Shown in pieces: positions 1 through 7,282 of a DNA stretch of 7,742 nt. The DNA lies in the NCBI GenBank assembly GCA_015523575.1, contig WAJZ01000021.1, positions 1-7,742 of the forward strand, given 5' to 3'. The DNA is from Candidatus Hestiella acidicharens (GTDB lineage: Archaea > Thermoproteota > Thermoprotei_A > Sulfolobales > Acidilobaceae). The position numbers and the translations under genes were made by a program. The notes under the pieces are model-generated. The model searched no databases and was not told the origin of the DNA. It was given only the letters and a program-made list of their open reading frames with translations. How positions within the stretch are numbered: the first letter of the stretch is position 1; the number at the start of each line of letters is the position of its first letter.

Positions 1-196
1 GGATAAGGGGTGCCTGCGGTTCTTAGCAGAAACTAGGAACCGCAGGTCGCAGTAACAAGGGGGACCTGACTGTTTAACAAAAACATAGCTCCCCGCTAGC
101 CCGAAAGGGTTTGTACGGGGGGTGAATCCTGGCCACTGGTGGTAGGTGAACCTCGGGTACAACCGAGCGAAGCCCCACTGAAGGCCGGGGGTAACC

Positions 197-209
197 CTGA
201 CCCTCTTAA
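197..209 (+). other. Target of box C/D guide RNA; predicted 2'-O-methyl C201 (E. coli C1920)
   Basis: These 13 bases, CTGACCCTCTTAA, occur again at 7315-7327, so the minus-strand sRNA there is perfectly complementary to this rRNA. The guide base five positions upstream of box D' pairs with C201. Counting from the helix 69 loop, C201 is equivalent to E. coli C1920, which in some bacteria is 2'-O-methylated by the protein enzyme TlyA. In spliced rRNA the last base is A250 instead of A209, also an A, so the match stays at 13 bases. The methylation itself is a prediction. Confidence 0.8.
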
Positions 210-249
210 TGGGAGCGTCTTGCCCATACCACAAGACCTCCCAAGAGAA
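209..249 (+). other. Archaeal 23S rRNA intron, 41 nt, bulge-helix-bulge type
   Basis: The conserved sequence CTCTTAAGGTAGCC is broken after CTCTTA (203-208) and resumes at AGGTAGCC (250-257). The junction folds into a canonical bulge-helix-bulge. The outer helix is 200-202 with 251-253. The central 4-bp helix is CTCT (203-206) with AGAG (244-247). One 3-nt bulge is TAA (207-209) on the 5' side and the other is AAA (248-250) on the 3' side. The inner intron helix is TGGGAG (210-215) with CTCCCA (238-243), then GTCTTG (217-222) with CAAGAC (232-237), with C216 bulged and a 9-nt loop. Cutting between the second and third bulge bases, the known rule for the archaeal splicing endonuclease, removes exactly 209-249 and restores the conserved sequence. 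The insertion point is after E. coli position 1927. The intron is too short for a homing endonuclease. Confidence 0.93.
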
Positions 250-790
250 AGGTAGCCAAATGCCTTGTCGGGTAAGTTCCGACGCGCATGAACGGATCAA
301 CGAGGTCCCCACTGTCCCGGCCTAGGGCCCCGCGAACACGCTGAGCGGGTCCACAGTCCCGCAACCTCCTGCAGGGCGAGAAGACCCCGTGGAGCTTTAC
401 CGCAGCCTGTCGTTGACCCTTGGATGAGATTGCGTAGCGTAGGTGGGAGCTGATGAGCTATTCCCTTCGGGGGATAGTGAGGCAACAATGAAACACCACC
501 CAATCCCATTCGGGGGCCTAACCTGGAAACAGGGACAGCGATAGGTGGGCGGTTCGGCTGGGGCGGCACGCCTGCGAAAAGGTAACAAAGGCGCCCAAAG
601 GTCGGCTCAGGCGGGTCAGAAACCCGCCGTAGAGTGCAAGGGCAAAAGCCGGCCTGACTGGATCCTTGACAGCAAGGGATCCAGACGGGAAACCGTGGCC
701 TAGCGCACGCTCGTGCCCCTCTTGGTGAGGGCCGGGCACGACGGAAAAGTTACCCCGGGGATAACAGAGTCGTCGCGGGCGAGAGCTCAT

Positions 791-824
<34 letters not shown>

Positions 825-888
825 TTTCCCATCCTGGGAGTGCAGCAGCTCCCAAGGGTGGGGCTGCCCGCCCATTAAAGGGGAACGT

Positions 889-927
<39 letters not shown>

Positions 928-1217
928 CCCGCAGGAGGTGTCGGCCGTCTGAGGGGGAGGTACCCCTAGTACGAGAGGAACGGGGTGCCGCGGCCTCTAG
1001 TCTACCGGTTGTCCTGGCGGGCATTGCCGGGCAGCCACGCCGTAAGGGATTACCGCTGAAAGCATCTAAGCGGGAAACCTACCCCGAAAAGAGACGGCCA
1101 TCCGCCTCCCAGCGAAAGCTGGGGGACGGCGAGGGCTCCCGTAGAAGACGGGTTTGATGGGGTGGGGGTGTAAGCTACGAGGGCGAAAGCCCGAGTAGTT
1201 CAGCCCGCCACTCCCAA

Positions 1218-1248
1218 CAGCCCGAGGCTGCAGGTCAACCTTGGGCTG
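1218..1248 (+). repeat. Inverted repeat at the 23S 3' end
   Basis: CAGCCCGAGG (1218-1227) can pair with CCTTGGGCTG (1239-1248) over 10 bp, including one G-U pair, around an 11-nt loop. The left arm belongs to the 3'-terminal part of the 23S rRNA and the right arm probably lies just beyond it. It may mark the 3' maturation site or form transiently in the precursor. The pairing is seen directly; the role is inferred. Confidence 0.5.
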
Positions 1249-1250
1249 GT

Positions 1251-1300
1251 GCTAGTTGGCTCCTGGATGGGTTGGATGCGGAGGACAAATTCCAGCTAGC
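1251..1300 (+). other. Stem-loop in the 23S 3' spacer, function unknown
   Basis: GCTAGTTGG (1251-1259) pairs with CCAGCTAGC (1292-1300) over 9 bp with one G-U pair. Inside, TCCT (1261-1264) can pair with AGGA (1282-1285), leaving a G-rich apical region containing two GGATG repeats. A small hairpin, CCCT-TTAC-AGGG (1300-1311), follows. It could be part of the pre-rRNA processing structure, or a small guide RNA of H/ACA type, but the spacing to the only nearby ACA (1306-1308) is too long for the usual H/ACA layout. Identity unresolved. Confidence 0.4.
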
Positions 1301-1323
1301 CCTTTACAGGGTGGCGCTCATAG

Positions 1324-1349
1324 CTTCTAATTTTCTCCTTATTTCCTTA
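1324..1349 (+). terminator. Pyrimidine-rich tract, likely rRNA transcription terminator
   Basis: After the spacer hairpins the sequence becomes T/C-rich with runs such as TTTT (1331-1334) and ATTTCCTT. Archaeal RNA polymerase terminates on T-rich non-template strand sequence without needing a hairpin, so this is the natural end of the rRNA transcript before the replication operon. Confidence 0.4.
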
Positions 1350-1353
1350 TAGC
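1345..1353 (+). promoter_or_regulatory. Possible TATA element for the gins23 operon
   Basis: CCTTATAGC lies about 36 bases before the gins23 start. With the usual 24-28 base distance from TATA centre to start site, transcription would begin near 1375, giving a very short leader. The match is imperfect, and read-through from the rRNA is an alternative. Confidence 0.3.
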
Positions 1354-1385
1354 TTTTGCTCGAGAAGTTTTAACTGGGATAGGAG

Positions 1386-1955
1386 TTGAAGTTTGAAGAA
1401 AGGCTACGTTTGCTGAACCTTGATTCAAGGCTAAGACGAACAAGGATCCTCCTATTGAGGGACTATAACTCCCTCCCAATGCCTGGAGGGGTTATGAGCG
1501 TTAGAAAGGGAGATGAAATAGAGGTTCCAAGGTGGGAGGCTGAGTTCTTGAAAGAAAGGGGGATAGCAGAGATCAAGGAAGAAGGCATAGATATAGATTA
1601 CATAAACAACTACCACTTCAGGGAAAAAAGAAACAGCGCTCCAAATCAACTAACCTCTCTTCCTCAAGACTTCTACTTGAAAATCCGTAGCTTCATAAAG
1701 AAGCTAGATGAAGCCATATCTAAATCCCCTTCACACATGCTTATAAACGATAGGGAAGCAGCAGAAAAGAACTTCCTAGAGCTTTCAGATGTAAGGTTAA
1801 TAAAAATAATAAGGCTTTCGCAAACAGACGGTGACGAGCTAAAAGATAGGATGACGCCGGAAGAGCTACTGCTCTACACTACAATGAAGGAAATCGTGAA
1901 GTCATGGAAAGAGTACGTGCAGTCTTTGATAAAGGGTGGAGGTGAAGCCCTTTGA
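1386..1955 (+). CDS. gins23: GINS complex subunit, Gins23 type
   Basis: The 189-residue protein is a subunit of the archaeal GINS complex, which with MCM and Cdc45/GAN forms the CMG-like replicative helicase. Residues about 15-65 resemble the small GINS B domain, ending in the typical stretch with VPRW (47-50) and FLKERGIAEI (54-63). Residues about 92-180 are the helical A domain: LPQDFY (92-97), then DVRLIKIIRLS (135-145), and MTPEELLLYTTMKEIVKSWK (156-175). The B-then-A order is that of Gins23 rather than Gins51. In Sulfolobus a Gins23 gene also lies directly before mcm, and the two proteins interact. The start is TTG, and an in-frame TAG two codons upstream (1380-1382) rules out a longer form. 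GGAG directly abuts the start codon, too close for a normal ribosome-binding site, so the message may be nearly leaderless. A second TTG at 1410 is a weaker alternative. Confidence 0.88.
   Translation: MKFEERLRLLNLDSRLRRTRILLLRDYNSLPMPGGVMSVRKGDEIEVPRWEAEFLKERGIAEIKEEGIDIDYINNYHFREKRNSAPNQLTSLPQDFYLKIRSFIKKLDEAISKSPSHMLINDREAAEKNFLELSDVRLIKIIRLSQTDGDELKDRMTPEELLLYTTMKEIVKSWKEYVQSLIKGGGEAL
1938..1945 (+). promoter_or_regulatory. Strong ribosome-binding site for mcm
   Basis: GGAGGTGA is an 8-base match to the complement of the archaeal 16S rRNA 3' end and ends 6 bases before the TTG at 1952. It lies inside the last codons of gins23 and decides the mcm start. It suggests coupled translation of the two partners. 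Confidence 0.85.
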
Positions 1956-4045
1956 GTGATCAAATACCACAAGAGCTGGACTACGGGGAGAAGTTTAAAG
2001 ATTTCCTTAAGAACTTCAGAGATCAAACGGGGAGCTTCAAATACATTGAAAGGTTACACAGAATGATGAACACAGATATGACAAGCCTCATAATTGATTA
2101 TCCAGACCTCTATAGATATGATACCGAGCTTGCTGAAAGGCTTATAGACAACCCTAAGGAGCTCCTGAGGGAATTTGGTGATGCAATAAAGGACTTGGTA
2201 TCGAGTGAAGACCCTGAATATGCGGAGAAGAAAAAGTTCTATGCCAGAATATACGGGCTTTTCGAAACATTAAAAATAAGGGATATAAGAACAGGGCATG
2301 CGGGAAAGCTGATACAGGTAGAGGGGATAATCACAAGGATGCATCCTATAAGGAGCAAAATGGTAAAGGCTGCATTTATACATGAAAAGGAGGGATGCAA
2401 CGCCCTCTTCTACTGGCCTGAAGGAGAAGACGATTATATAGAAGATAGGATAGAAAGACCCAACTACTGCCCGGTCTGTGGAGAGGCTGGCGGTAGGTTT
2501 ACCCTAGCAAAGGATAAATCGCTATATGTAGACTGGCAGGAACTATCAATACAAGAAAAGCCAGAGGACGTTCCTGGGGGTCAGATGCCAAGGAGCATCT
2601 CTGTTCAGTTATTGGATGATATAGTAGATATAGCAAGGCCTGGGGACAGGGTTACAGTTGTAGGGGTTGTAAAGCTGCAACAGGCAAGCTCATCACCACT
2701 CAGCCCTCTCTATGAACTCTACATCGAGGCAAATAGTCTAAAGGTTTCTGAAAAGGTTCTGGAAGAAATAAGCATAACAAGGGAAGATGAAGAAAAGATT
2801 GTCGAGCTTTCAAAGGATCCCTGGATTGAGGAGAAGATAATATCTAGCATAGGAACAACTATATATGGTCATTGGGATCTAAAGGAGGCCATAAGCCTAC
2901 AGCTCTTTGGTGGGGTTGCAAAACAGGCTTCCGATGGGACAAAGATCAGGGGAGACATACACGTGCTTTTTGTTGGCGACCCAGGTGTGGCTAAAAGCCA
3001 GTTATTGCAATCAGCTTCAAGGATAGCACCTAGGTCTGTGTTTACAAGCGGTAAGGGATCTACAGCTGCTGGTCTTACTGCAACTGTAGTAAAAGATTCT
3101 AGAACTGGTGAATATTACCTTGAGGCAGGAGCATTAGTTTTGGCTGATGGAGGCCTAGCAGTTATAGATGAATTTGACAAGATGAGGGCAGAGGACAGGG
3201 TCTCAATACATGAAGCGATGGAACAGCAAACGATAAGCATTTCAAAGGCAGGAATCGTCGCTAGGCTAAACGCAAGGGCAAGCGTATTGGCGGCAGGTAA
3301 TCCAAAATGGGGTATGTATGATCCAACGAAGCCTTTTCCTGACAACGTAACCCTGCCGCCCACGATACTGTCTAGGTTTGACCTGATATTTGTAGTAAGG
3401 GACTATATGGGTAAAGAAAGGGATCAAAGGCTTGCTAGATACATACTTGATGTACACAGCGACTATGATAAGTTCGCACCAGAAATAGATCCCCAACTTC
3501 TAAAGAAATACATTATATATGCAAAGAGGTATGTAAGGCCAAAGCTTTCTGAAGGAGCAAAGAAGTTAATTGAGGACTTCTTCGTTACGCTGAGATCAAA
3601 TGCACTAAACATGAGCGAAGCTCAAGAAGGTGGACAAGTTCCAGTCCCAATAACTGCGAGGCAGCTAGAAGCAATAGTAAGGCTTGCAGAGGCACACGCA
3701 AAGCTTTCATTAAGGAATGAGGTGAATGAAGAAGACGCGGAAGAAGCTATTAGGTTAACGCTTTCTTTCCTAACTAGCGTTGGGCTTGACTTTAAATCAG
3801 AAAAAATCGATATAAGCATAATAACCACGGGTAGCAGCTTCCGTTCAAGGAAAACCATGATGTCTATAGTCGATTCAATAAAGAGGATGACGGAGGATAA
3901 GAGGTGCGTTAAAATAGATGACCTTATTGCAGAGTTAAAAGAAAAGTATAACGTAACGGAGCAAGAAATAATGGAAAGTGTGCAAAAACTGCACAGGGAT
4001 GGCTATATTATAGAAATAACGCACAACTGCTATAGAGCAGCGTGA
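1952..4045 (+). CDS. mcm: Replicative DNA helicase MCM
   Basis: The 697-residue protein is the minichromosome maintenance helicase, a homohexameric 3'-5' helicase that unwinds DNA at the fork; the length is close to the Sulfolobus enzyme. The N-terminal helical bundle spans about 8-85. The OB-fold domain spans about 100-265 and holds a zinc site of the form H-X4-C-Xn-C-X2-C: H144, C149, C173, C176, as in Sulfolobus rather than four cysteines. The AAA+ core has Walker A GDPGVAKSQ (342-350, K348), the helix-2 insert (about 373-400), Walker B with DEFD (406-409), the presensor hairpin with K432, sensor-1 N450 and arginine-finger motif LSRFD (473-477, R475). R570 in PITARQ is the likely sensor 2. 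A C-terminal winged helix lies at about 630-692. All key residues are intact and there is no intein. The TTG start overlaps the gins23 stop by 4 bases. Confidence 0.98.
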   Translation: MSDQIPQELDYGEKFKDFLKNFRDQTGSFKYIERLHRMMNTDMTSLIIDYPDLYRYDTELAERLIDNPKELLREFGDAIKDLVSSEDPEYAEKKKFYARIYGLFETLKIRDIRTGHAGKLIQVEGIITRMHPIRSKMVKAAFIHEKEGCNALFYWPEGEDDYIEDRIERPNYCPVCGEAGGRFTLAKDKSLYVDWQELSIQEKPEDVPGGQMPRSISVQLLDDIVDIARPGDRVTVVGVVKLQQASSSPLSPLYELYIEANSLKVSEKVLEEISITREDEEKIVELSKDPWIEEKIISSIGTTIYGHWDLKEAISLQLFGGVAKQASDGTKIRGDIHVLFVGDPGVAKSQLLQSASRIAPRSVFTSGKGSTAAGLTATVVKDSRTGEYYLEAGALVLADGGLAVIDEFDKMRAEDRVSIHEAMEQQTISISKAGIVARLNARASVLAAGNPKWGMYDPTKPFPDNVTLPPTILSRFDLIFVVRDYMGKERDQRLARYILDVHSDYDKFAPEIDPQLLKKYIIYAKRYVRPKLSEGAKKLIEDFFVTLRSNALNMSEAQEGGQVPVPITARQLEAIVRLAEAHAKLSLRNEVNEEDAEEAIRLTLSFLTSVGLDFKSEKIDISIITTGSSFRSRKTMMSIVDSIKRMTEDKRCVKIDDLIAELKEKYNVTEQEIMESVQKLHRDGYIIEITHNCYRAA

Positions 4046-4055
4046 GCTGAGGATT

Positions 4056-6188
4056 ATGAAGGAAGAGACAAAAAAGCTTATGTCACTAATCGGCTACAAT
4101 TCCCTCTTCCCACCGCAAGAGCTTGCAATTAAAGCTGGCATCGAAAAAGGAGAAAATGTTTTAGTTGCGTCACCGACAGCTAGTGGAAAAACGTTTATAG
4201 CAATGGTTGCCATTCTAAACTCCCTAAAGAGGAGTGGAGGAAAGGCTGTTTATACTTCGCCCTTGAGGAGCGTTGCATATCAAAAATACAGGGAGTTCAA
4301 AATATTGGAAAAGTTCGGCTATAGTACAAGGCTTAGCATAGGCGACTTCCAAGAAGGCCCTCCAAAGGCGAAGGTGTGGGTAACTACATATGAAAGGCTT
4401 GATTCTATAATTAGGAATGATCCAGAGGCGCTATATGACATAGGAACGGTTGTGGTGGATGAGATACATTATGTGGATGACGAGAAAAGGGGACCCGTCG
4501 TTGAAACGCTAATATCAAAAATACTTCAAAATGAAAGGCTTCAAATAGTTGCGCTTAGCGCAACTATCCCTAATTCTGATGAGATAGCGAGGTGGCTTAA
4601 TGCGAGGCTAGTTCACACCTCTTGGAGACCAGTTCCGCTTTATGAAGGTATATATAAAGATGGGCTGATAAGCTTTAACGATGGGAAGGAGGTGGAAGTA
4701 GATATTGTAGATGCAAATCCCAGCATAAACCTAGTTATAGATGCATCTAAAGGAGGAGGACAGGTCCTAGTATTTTCTCAGTCAAGAAGAAAAACAGTTT
4801 CGCTAGCAAAAAGGGCATCAAAATACTCAAAACTCTTAAAATATGATAAGGCATTAGCGAGCCAATATGCGAAAAAAGTTCTTAAAACAAGTGGACCAAA
4901 AAGCCTAAGAGAAGAAATAGCAGGATTAATGGCAAAAGGGGTTTCATATCACCACGCTGGTCTTTCTAATGAGCAAAGGAGTATAATAGAAGAGGCCTTT
5001 GCTAGAAACGCATTATCATCAATATTTGCAACCCCTACGCTTGCTGCCGGAGTAAACCTACCAGCGAGAAGGGTTGTAGTTGATGAATATTATAGGTTCG
5101 AGAGGGGTTTTAGAACCCCAATAAAGGTTTCTGAATATAAACAACTAGCAGGTAGGGCCGGAAGGCCTGGACTTGACCCTTATGGAGAGGCAATAATAGT
5201 TGCCTCAAAATCCGATGAAATAGAGGATTTAATGAATGAGTTTATTAATGGAAGTGTTGAAAGGGTGGAGAGCAGGCTCTCCGGCCTTAGGGGTTTCAGG
5301 CACTCGGTGCTGGGAGCGGTCTCTTCTAGGATAGCCAACACCAAGGAAAAATTGCTGGAACTACACAAGAGAACGCTATACTACCTACAAAGAGGAGAAA
5401 CTACCATAGAGAGGCTTATTAAAACTTCATTAAGGCAACTAGAGGAATGGGGGTTAATAAATCATATAGATAATAAAATAGTGGCTACGAGGCTAGGCCA
5501 CGTAGTATCTAGAACTTACCTAAACCCGGAAAGCATTCCAATAATCCAAGACATAGTAAAGAAGACAAAGAACCTCACAGAAAGCACGCTCCTCTACATG
5601 ATTTCCTCAATGCCGGATATAAATCCCCTCATTGTAAGTAGGTCTGAAGAAGACAAAGTGCTAAATAGGGTGATAGAAGACTCGCCAGAGCTAATAGACG
5701 TCGTAGACTTTATGAATCCTGAAGAAGCTGGTATAATAAAGACGATGTATGTCCTTAAGGATTGGATTAATGAACTGCCAGAAGATAAAATAGCAGAGTC
5801 CTATAGGGTTGGACCTGGAGATGTAGCAAGCCTAATAGATACAGCTGCATGGATCGCTAGGTCCCTAGCAGAGATACTGCAAACTATGGATATTGGAGAG
5901 GGTGCGGAAGGCCTTAGGGTTTTGGAGAGGAGAATAAGGCATGGGGTAAAGGTAGAGCTCCTGCAACTTGTTTCAATCCCTGAAATAGGAAGGGTTAGGG
6001 CAAGGAGGTTGTACAACTCCGGGTATAAGTCGCTTTCTGACCTTTCCAAGGCCGAACCAAAAGATCTATTAAGAATAAAGGGAATAGGCCCTTATATTGC
6101 TATAAAAATTATGGAATACTTTGGAAGGGAAAAGGAAGCCAAGGAATTGAAAAAGAAATATGGTGAAGAAGAATCCTTGGCTATATAG
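4056..6188 (+). CDS. hel308: ATP-dependent DNA helicase Hel308 (Hjm), Ski2-like
   Basis: The 710-residue superfamily 2 helicase belongs to the Hel308/Hjm family, 3'-5' enzymes acting on stalled replication forks and recombination intermediates. RecA domain 1 contains the Q motif (FPPQ, 18-21), Walker A SPTASGKT (39-46), motif II DEIH (135-138) and motif III SAT (168-170). RecA domain 2 contains motif V (about 325-336) and motif VI QLAGRAGRPG (363-372). A winged helix (about 400-490) is followed by the ratchet helix bundle (about 495-630). The C-terminal helix-hairpin-helix domain has IGRVRARRLYN (644-654, with the RAR element that acts as a brake in this family) and IKGIGPYIAIKI (674-685). 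The full domain set separates it from RNA-acting Ski2 relatives. The ATG lies 10 bases after the mcm stop, with a weak GAGG (4049-4052) before it. It is the third gene of the operon, which puts fork repair next to the replicative helicase. Confidence 0.96.
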   Translation: MKEETKKLMSLIGYNSLFPPQELAIKAGIEKGENVLVASPTASGKTFIAMVAILNSLKRSGGKAVYTSPLRSVAYQKYREFKILEKFGYSTRLSIGDFQEGPPKAKVWVTTYERLDSIIRNDPEALYDIGTVVVDEIHYVDDEKRGPVVETLISKILQNERLQIVALSATIPNSDEIARWLNARLVHTSWRPVPLYEGIYKDGLISFNDGKEVEVDIVDANPSINLVIDASKGGGQVLVFSQSRRKTVSLAKRASKYSKLLKYDKALASQYAKKVLKTSGPKSLREEIAGLMAKGVSYHHAGLSNEQRSIIEEAFARNALSSIFATPTLAAGVNLPARRVVVDEYYRFERGFRTPIKVSEYKQLAGRAGRPGLDPYGEAIIVASKSDEIEDLMNEFINGSVERVESRLSGLRGFRHSVLGAVSSRIANTKEKLLELHKRTLYYLQRGETTIERLIKTSLRQLEEWGLINHIDNKIVATRLGHVVSRTYLNPESIPIIQDIVKKTKNLTESTLLYMISSMPDINPLIVSRSEEDKVLNRVIEDSPELIDVVDFMNPEEAGIIKTMYVLKDWINELPEDKIAESYRVGPGDVASLIDTAAWIARSLAEILQTMDIGEGAEGLRVLERRIRHGVKVELLQLVSIPEIGRVRARRLYNSGYKSLSDLSKAEPKDLLRIKGIGPYIAIKIMEYFGREKEAKELKKKYGEEESLAI
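6150..6154 (-). terminator. Possible T-run terminator for the dehydrogenase gene
   Basis: On the minus strand TTTCTTTTTC follows the dehydrogenase stop by about 25 bases, inside the 3' end of hel308. It is a candidate for T-rich archaeal termination; the two convergent transcripts would then overlap by about 100 bases. Weak evidence. Confidence 0.25.
6181..6188. repeat. Palindrome CTATATAG holding both convergent stop codons
   Basis: CTATATAG is its own reverse complement. On the plus strand its last three bases are the hel308 TAG; on the minus strand the mirror three bases are the dehydrogenase TAG. Both proteins therefore end with the same ATA (Ile) codon followed by TAG. Confidence 0.95.
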
Positions 6189-7269
6189 GCTCAGAAGCGA
6201 TTGGCATACCGTATTTGTCCATCATCTCCATTATGTCGGAAATGGCTTCTTTTTCAAACATTTCAGGGAATACTAGTCCTTTTTTGCCTATTTTCCCTTT
6301 AGCAAACTCCATCGTAGCGAATGCAAGAAAGCCACCAGTTGACCAAGACATGGCTGAGAAGTCATTCTTTGGGTTTACTATTCCAGTAAACCTTATGCCC
6401 CTGTCACCGTTGAATACCTCTACAACCAAAACAACTAAATCCTTCATACCTCTACTATGCTCTTCTATCAATTTAGCCAGAAACTCATCAGCATATGAAG
6501 AGAGAAACTCTTTATGGTCTAGCATTCCAATTCTCTTCAAGCCTTTCATAAACTCTACGTGGCCAGGCCACCTCAAGGTATATTCTACCAAAAAGTCTAG
6601 CCCTGGGTATGATGAGAGCAAAGACCTTAAGCCATCCGTAGGGAAGTATTCAAGCTCGCCAATACCTTTCACATAGATCTTCCCAACCTCTGAAGAAAGG
6701 GGGTCATATACTACTACTTTACCAGAATTGATCACCCTAGCTGGCCTTCTATATTCATCTATTAGATCCAGTGTGTTCCATGTAGATACTATGCCTAAGG
6801 GTGGATCAGGCCTATTAGAAATTCCCCCAACATAGATCCTCGCCCCAGTTATTCCATCGAGCAACTCCTTTCCATATGAAACAAGCATGTTGGAAAGGCC
6901 TGGAGCTAGGCCTGCATCTAAAACAACGGAAACGCCCTTGTCTAACGCTACCCTGCCTATTGGCTCAGGGCTTTCCGGGAAGAATGACACATCAACAACG
7001 TTGTGGCCTGAAGCCGCTATTGCCCCTATCGCGCTATATGCTATGCTGCCTGGCAAGGCGGTTACTATAAGCCCTATATCTGATAACGAGGATAGCTCCT
7101 CCTTGTTAAGTACGTTTACCTTCCTATAACTAACTCCGAGATCTAATGAAAGGCCCTTTAGCAACTCCTCATTCACATCAATGATAGTTACATCGTAGCC
7201 CTCCCTTTTAAGTATAAAGGAAGAAACCTTCCCGATATTTCCCATGCCAACAACTCCAATCCTTACCAT
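6181..7269 (-). CDS. Saccharopine/lysine dehydrogenase-family oxidoreductase
   Basis: This 362-residue protein (ATG numbering) is an NAD(P)-dependent oxidoreductase of the saccharopine dehydrogenase family (COG1748 type), closest in layout to single-domain L-lysine 6-dehydrogenase-like enzymes. The N-terminal Rossmann fold opens with GMGNIG (8-13), and an aspartate (D31) ends the second strand, suggesting NAD over NADP. Family motifs follow: LDAGLAPGLSN (about 140-150), the substrate-domain stretch STWNTLDLIDEYRRPAR (about 184-200), and TLRWPGH (about 253-259). The exact substrate (lysine, saccharopine or another amino acid) cannot be decided. The start is placed at ATG 7269 because GGTG (7280-7277) lies 6 bases upstream. 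A GTG at 7278 would add three residues but has no clear ribosome-binding site. It converges on hel308 and overlaps its last 8 bases. A box C/D sRNA sits just upstream, so sRNA and mRNA may share a promoter. Confidence 0.88.
   Translation of the reverse strand: MVRIGVVGMGNIGKVSSFILKREGYDVTIIDVNEELLKGLSLDLGVSYRKVNVLNKEELSSLSDIGLIVTALPGSIAYSAIGAIAASGHNVVDVSFFPESPEPIGRVALDKGVSVVLDAGLAPGLSNMLVSYGKELLDGITGARIYVGGISNRPDPPLGIVSTWNTLDLIDEYRRPARVINSGKVVVYDPLSSEVGKIYVKGIGELEYFPTDGLRSLLSSYPGLDFLVEYTLRWPGHVEFMKGLKRIGMLDHKEFLSSYADEFLAKLIEEHSRGMKDLVVLVVEVFNGDRGIRFTGIVNPKNDFSAMSWSTGGFLAFATMEFAKGKIGKKGLVFPEMFEKEAISDIMEMMDKYGMPIASEPI
6250..6254 (+). terminator. Possible T-run terminator for the gins23-mcm-hel308 operon
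   Basis: TTTTT within CTTCTTTTTC lies about 60 bases past the hel308 stop, inside the opposing gene. It is the first clear T run that could stop the operon transcript. Weak evidence. Confidence 0.25.
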
Positions 7270-7282
7270 CTTAGACACCAGG

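Noticed and set aside
1251..1308. H/ACA guide RNA
   Set aside because: The only ACA (1306-1308) is about 20 bases from the upper stem instead of the usual 14-16, the inner stem is only 4 bp, and no clear kink-turn or target was found.
1236..1385. 5S rRNA or tRNA after the 23S gene
   Set aside because: No 5S core motifs and no tRNA cloverleaf can be drawn; the 50-nt stem-loop is too short for a tRNA.
2975..3180. Intein in MCM
   Set aside because: Archaeal MCMs can carry inteins near Walker A and nearby motifs, but the protein is continuous here with normal length and intact motifs.
6215..6676. Plus-strand open frame of about 150 codons opposite the dehydrogenase gene
   Set aside because: It is the antisense shadow of a well-supported protein family gene and has no recognisable motifs or ribosome-binding site.
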